DNA from: Ruegeria sp. SCSIO 43209
GTDB lineage: Bacteria; Pseudomonadota; Alphaproteobacteria; Rhodobacterales; Rhodobacteraceae
DNA length: 64,000 nucleotides
Direction of reading: 5' to 3'
Assembly (NCBI RefSeq): GCF_019904295.1
Contig: NZ_CP065359.1
Span: 1,141,001 to 1,205,000, forward strand
Each line of letters opens with the position of its first letter. Position 1 is the first letter of the stretch. Made by a program: the position numbers and the translations under genes. Under the pieces are notes generated by a model that did no database searches, was not told the DNA's origin, and was given only the letters and a program-made list of their open reading frames with translations. Shown here in pieces: positions 63,200 through 64,000 of this stretch.

Positions 63200-64000
63200 A
63201 TGACGGCTCCGAACCACGTAACAGTCGGCGGCGGCCCCGAGGGGTTTGATGCACAGCTTGTGCTGAATGAGATCGCGCGCTCGGGCGGTCCAGTCTGTCA
63301 TATCGCTCGCGATGACAAACGGATGGAGGCGATGCGGGCAGCGTTGGCATTCTTTGCGCCGGACATGCCCGTATTTGTATTCCCCGGATGGGACTGCTTG
63401 CCCTATGATCGGGTGTCGCCCAACGCCGACATTTCTGCTGCCCGCGTGGCAACACTGGCTGCTTTGGTGCATCAGATGCCGCAGCGGTTCGTGCTGCTGA
63501 CCACGCTCAATGCCGCGACCCAACGGGTACCCGCGCGTGCAGTGTTGCGAGAGGCCGCATTCACCGCTCGCGTAGATCAGCGCATCGACGAAGATGCCCT
63601 ACGCAACTTTCTGGTGCGCATGGGCTTTACCCAAAGCCCCACGGTGATGGAGCCCGGAGACTACGCTATCCGAGGCGGTATCATCGACATCTTCCCACCC
63701 GGTGAGAGCGGTCCCGTGCGGCTGGACTTGTTCGGGGATGTTCTGGATGGTGCACGCCGGTTTGATCCTGTCTCGCAGCGAACGACTGAAAAACTTGATG
63801 TGGTCGAGCTTGCCCCGGTGTCCGAGGTCATACTGGACGAAGCCGCCATCACCCGATTCCGTCAGAACTATCGCATCGAATTCGGCGCGGCGGGTACGGA
63901 TGATCCCTTATACGAAGCTGTCAGCGCAGGTCGCAAGCACCAGGGGATCGAGCATTGGTTGCCGTTTTTCCATGAAAAACTGGAAACCCTGTTCGACTAT
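63200..64000 (+). CDS. mfd: transcription-repair coupling factor Mfd, 5' part (runs off the window)
   Basis: Mfd displaces RNA polymerase stalled at DNA damage and recruits UvrA. The first 267 residues begin MTAPNHVTVGGGPEGFDAQL with an AAGG ribosome site and include the UvrB-homology module: VFVFPGWDCLPYDRVSP, then VLLTTLNAATQRVP and YAIRGGIIDIFPPGE. The frame is open to the end of the window. Confidence 0.93.
   Translation, partial: MTAPNHVTVGGGPEGFDAQLVLNEIARSGGPVCHIARDDKRMEAMRAALAFFAPDMPVFVFPGWDCLPYDRVSPNADISAARVATLAALVHQMPQRFVLLTTLNAATQRVPARAVLREAAFTARVDQRIDEDALRNFLVRMGFTQSPTVMEPGDYAIRGGIIDIFPPGESGPVRLDLFGDVLDGARRFDPVSQRTTEKLDVVELAPVSEVILDEAAITRFRQNYRIEFGAAGTDDPLYEAVSAGRKHQGIEHWLPFFHEKLETLFDY

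Overview
The window looks like chromosomal DNA of a Roseobacter-clade Rhodobacteraceae (Alphaproteobacteria). It is GC-rich and holds several alphaproteobacterial hallmark blocks: dusB-ntrB-ntrC-ntrY-ntrX followed by trkA-trkH-hfq-hflX; tatABC; surE-pcm-nlpD; pepA-holC next to the lpt genes; an alr-mlaE-mlaF operon; a fused ispDF; and a HemB without the zinc cysteines. Nearly all of it is ordinary, densely packed core chromosome. I see no tRNA, rRNA, CRISPR array, insertion sequence, prophage or origin.

Layout. 0-4.4 kb: start of lptD and lptG (minus), then pepA, holC and an aldo/keto reductase (plus). 4.4-8.8 kb: a carnitine catabolic locus, with a divergent GlxA-type regulator, a dehydrocarnitine-cleaving BKACE enzyme, a fused carnitine dehydrogenase/thioesterase and an SDR. 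8.8-13.4 kb: small conserved protein, XRE regulator, DUF2061 protein, desaturase, EamA transporter, RhlE helicase. 13.5-20.9 kb: glycosyltransferase, PrfC, NTF2-like protein, an SDR without the catalytic Tyr/Lys, AlkC-like protein, ArsM, a lone ABC ATPase. 21-28.5 kb: surE-pcm-nlpD, a WYL regulator with its likely target and operator, tatABC, a DUF815 ATPase, an SDR. 28.5-33.7 kb: purF, a small CxxCxGxG zinc protein, cvpA, radA, a coiled-coil membrane protein. 33.7-34.9 kb: an AT-richer patch with a PqiA-like protein and an orphan ORF. 34.9-43.4 kb (all minus): mlaF-mlaE-alr, a 2-oxoglutarate/Fe(II) oxygenase, dnaB, pyrE with an unusual leader, cinA, pgpA, ispDF. 43.5-57.7 kb (mostly plus): dusB-ntrBC-ntrYX, a three-gene insertion, trkA-trkH-hfq-hflX. 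57.7-64 kb: NTF2-like protein, penicillin acylase-type hydrolase, Tat-type SYLF lipoprotein, hemB, a membrane protein and the 5' part of mfd.

Working together. The carnitine genes supply oxidation of carnitine, cleavage of dehydrocarnitine with acetyl-CoA, and hydrolysis of betainyl-CoA to glycine betaine. NtrB/C and NtrY/X form the nitrogen-control centre; here NtrC lacks the GAFTGA loop, as in Rhodobacter capsulatus. TatABC can export the twin-arginine SYLF lipoprotein at 60.8 kb.

Most interesting non-gene signals. (1) A 51-codon leader ORF runs through a perfect intrinsic terminator and stops on the pyrE start codon, a strong candidate for translation-coupled pyrimidine attenuation. (2) A four-copy intergenic element, a hairpin followed by a core ending in GCCAGATGAAG, sits at 3' ends of genes, one copy inside the carnitine operon. 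(3) There are clear palindromic operator candidates beside the WYL, XRE and carnitine regulators. (4) lptF is missing from its expected place between pepA and lptG. Start codons were often moved inward from the longest frame, using ribosome sites and family knowledge.
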